Made by a program: the position numbers and the translations under genes. 26,225 bases of DNA from Emiliania huxleyi CCMP1516. Taxonomy: Eukaryota; Haptophyta; Isochrysidales; Noelaerhabdaceae. Numbering within the stretch: the stretch's first letter is position 1; the number at the start of each line of letters is the position of its first letter. The stretch spans positions 1,929,103 to 1,955,327 of the forward strand of contig NW_005199770.1 of assembly GCF_000372725.1 (NCBI RefSeq), read 5' to 3'. Positions 26,021-26,225 of this stretch are shown piece after piece. Under the pieces are notes generated by a model. It was not told the DNA's origin, ran no database searches, and worked only from the letters and a program-made list of their open reading frames with translations.

Positions 26021-26225
26021 ATGGGTTATTTATTCTTTGTATCGGCTTTTTTTATTTTTATCAGAGAGAGTGTCCGAGTCGTTGACGTTGCCTCGGTGTT
26101 GGAGTTCCGGGCAACAGGATTCTTTTACGGCTTTCTTTACGCAGCCCTGCCTCCCACGCTCCTCCTTCGCGCCTCCTGTTGCGTGACAATCAAGGAGCCT
26201 ACGCGTTCGCGCACCGTCCCCCCCC

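Overview
The window is GC-rich nuclear DNA from a eukaryotic alga, most likely a haptophyte of the Emiliania/Gephyrocapsa or Chrysochromulina type. This is an inference from four things. (1) The reconstructed genes contain short introns, and six of the nine I could place start with GC (donor pattern GCGNG) and end in AG. (2) The proteins are F-box/RCC1 propellers, multi-AP2-repeat proteins and DUF3431-like proteins, all of which I associate with expanded haptophyte families. (3) One gene has the shape of a thylakoid-lumen FKBP, which implies a plastid. (4) Minisatellites, foldback repeats and gag-like fragments are dense. No rRNA, tRNA or bacterial-type operon was seen.

Layout. 1-2150: the last exon of an unidentified gene with a duplicated alternative end, a broken DUF3431-like gene cut by a perfect 47-bp inverted repeat, and an isolated terminal exon. 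2150-3800: low-information DNA with a 177-bp tandem duplication. 3804-6423: a coiled-coil protein (-), a cysteine-motif/membrane-tail exon (+) and a three-repeat AP2 protein (-). 6695-7581: an 871-bp foldback element with an 8-bp target duplication; a related unoccupied site lies at 13614. 7650-9704: a dispersed AT-hook-like repeat, then F-box/RCC1 gene 1. 10859-13042: a Ulp1/adenain-type cysteine protease gene (-). 13719-14509: an unidentified two-exon gene. 14763-15075: another copy of the dispersed repeat. 15382-17011: a five-exon cold-shock-domain/CCCH/glycine-rich RNA-binding gene whose zinc finger is split by an intron holding seven 62-bp repeats. 17415-18312: lumenal FKBP (-). 19411-20502: gag-like CCHC protein. 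20602-22059: a frame with three 60-residue IQ-like repeats. 22137-23607: F-box/RCC1 gene 2, with a promoter block like that of gene 1. 23608-26225: mostly non-coding, with a weak LDL-receptor-A-like fragment and a degenerate reading frame.

The genes do not form one pathway; this is a gene-and-repeat mosaic. The most unusual signal is a 59-nt module, 55/59 identical at two unrelated genes (68-126 and 16575-16633). It supplies a stop codon and a 3' splice site and is preceded both times by a second copy of the start of the following exon. That looks like an introner-like mobile cassette making alternative C-termini. All intron calls come from frame and splice-site logic only; no transcript evidence was available.
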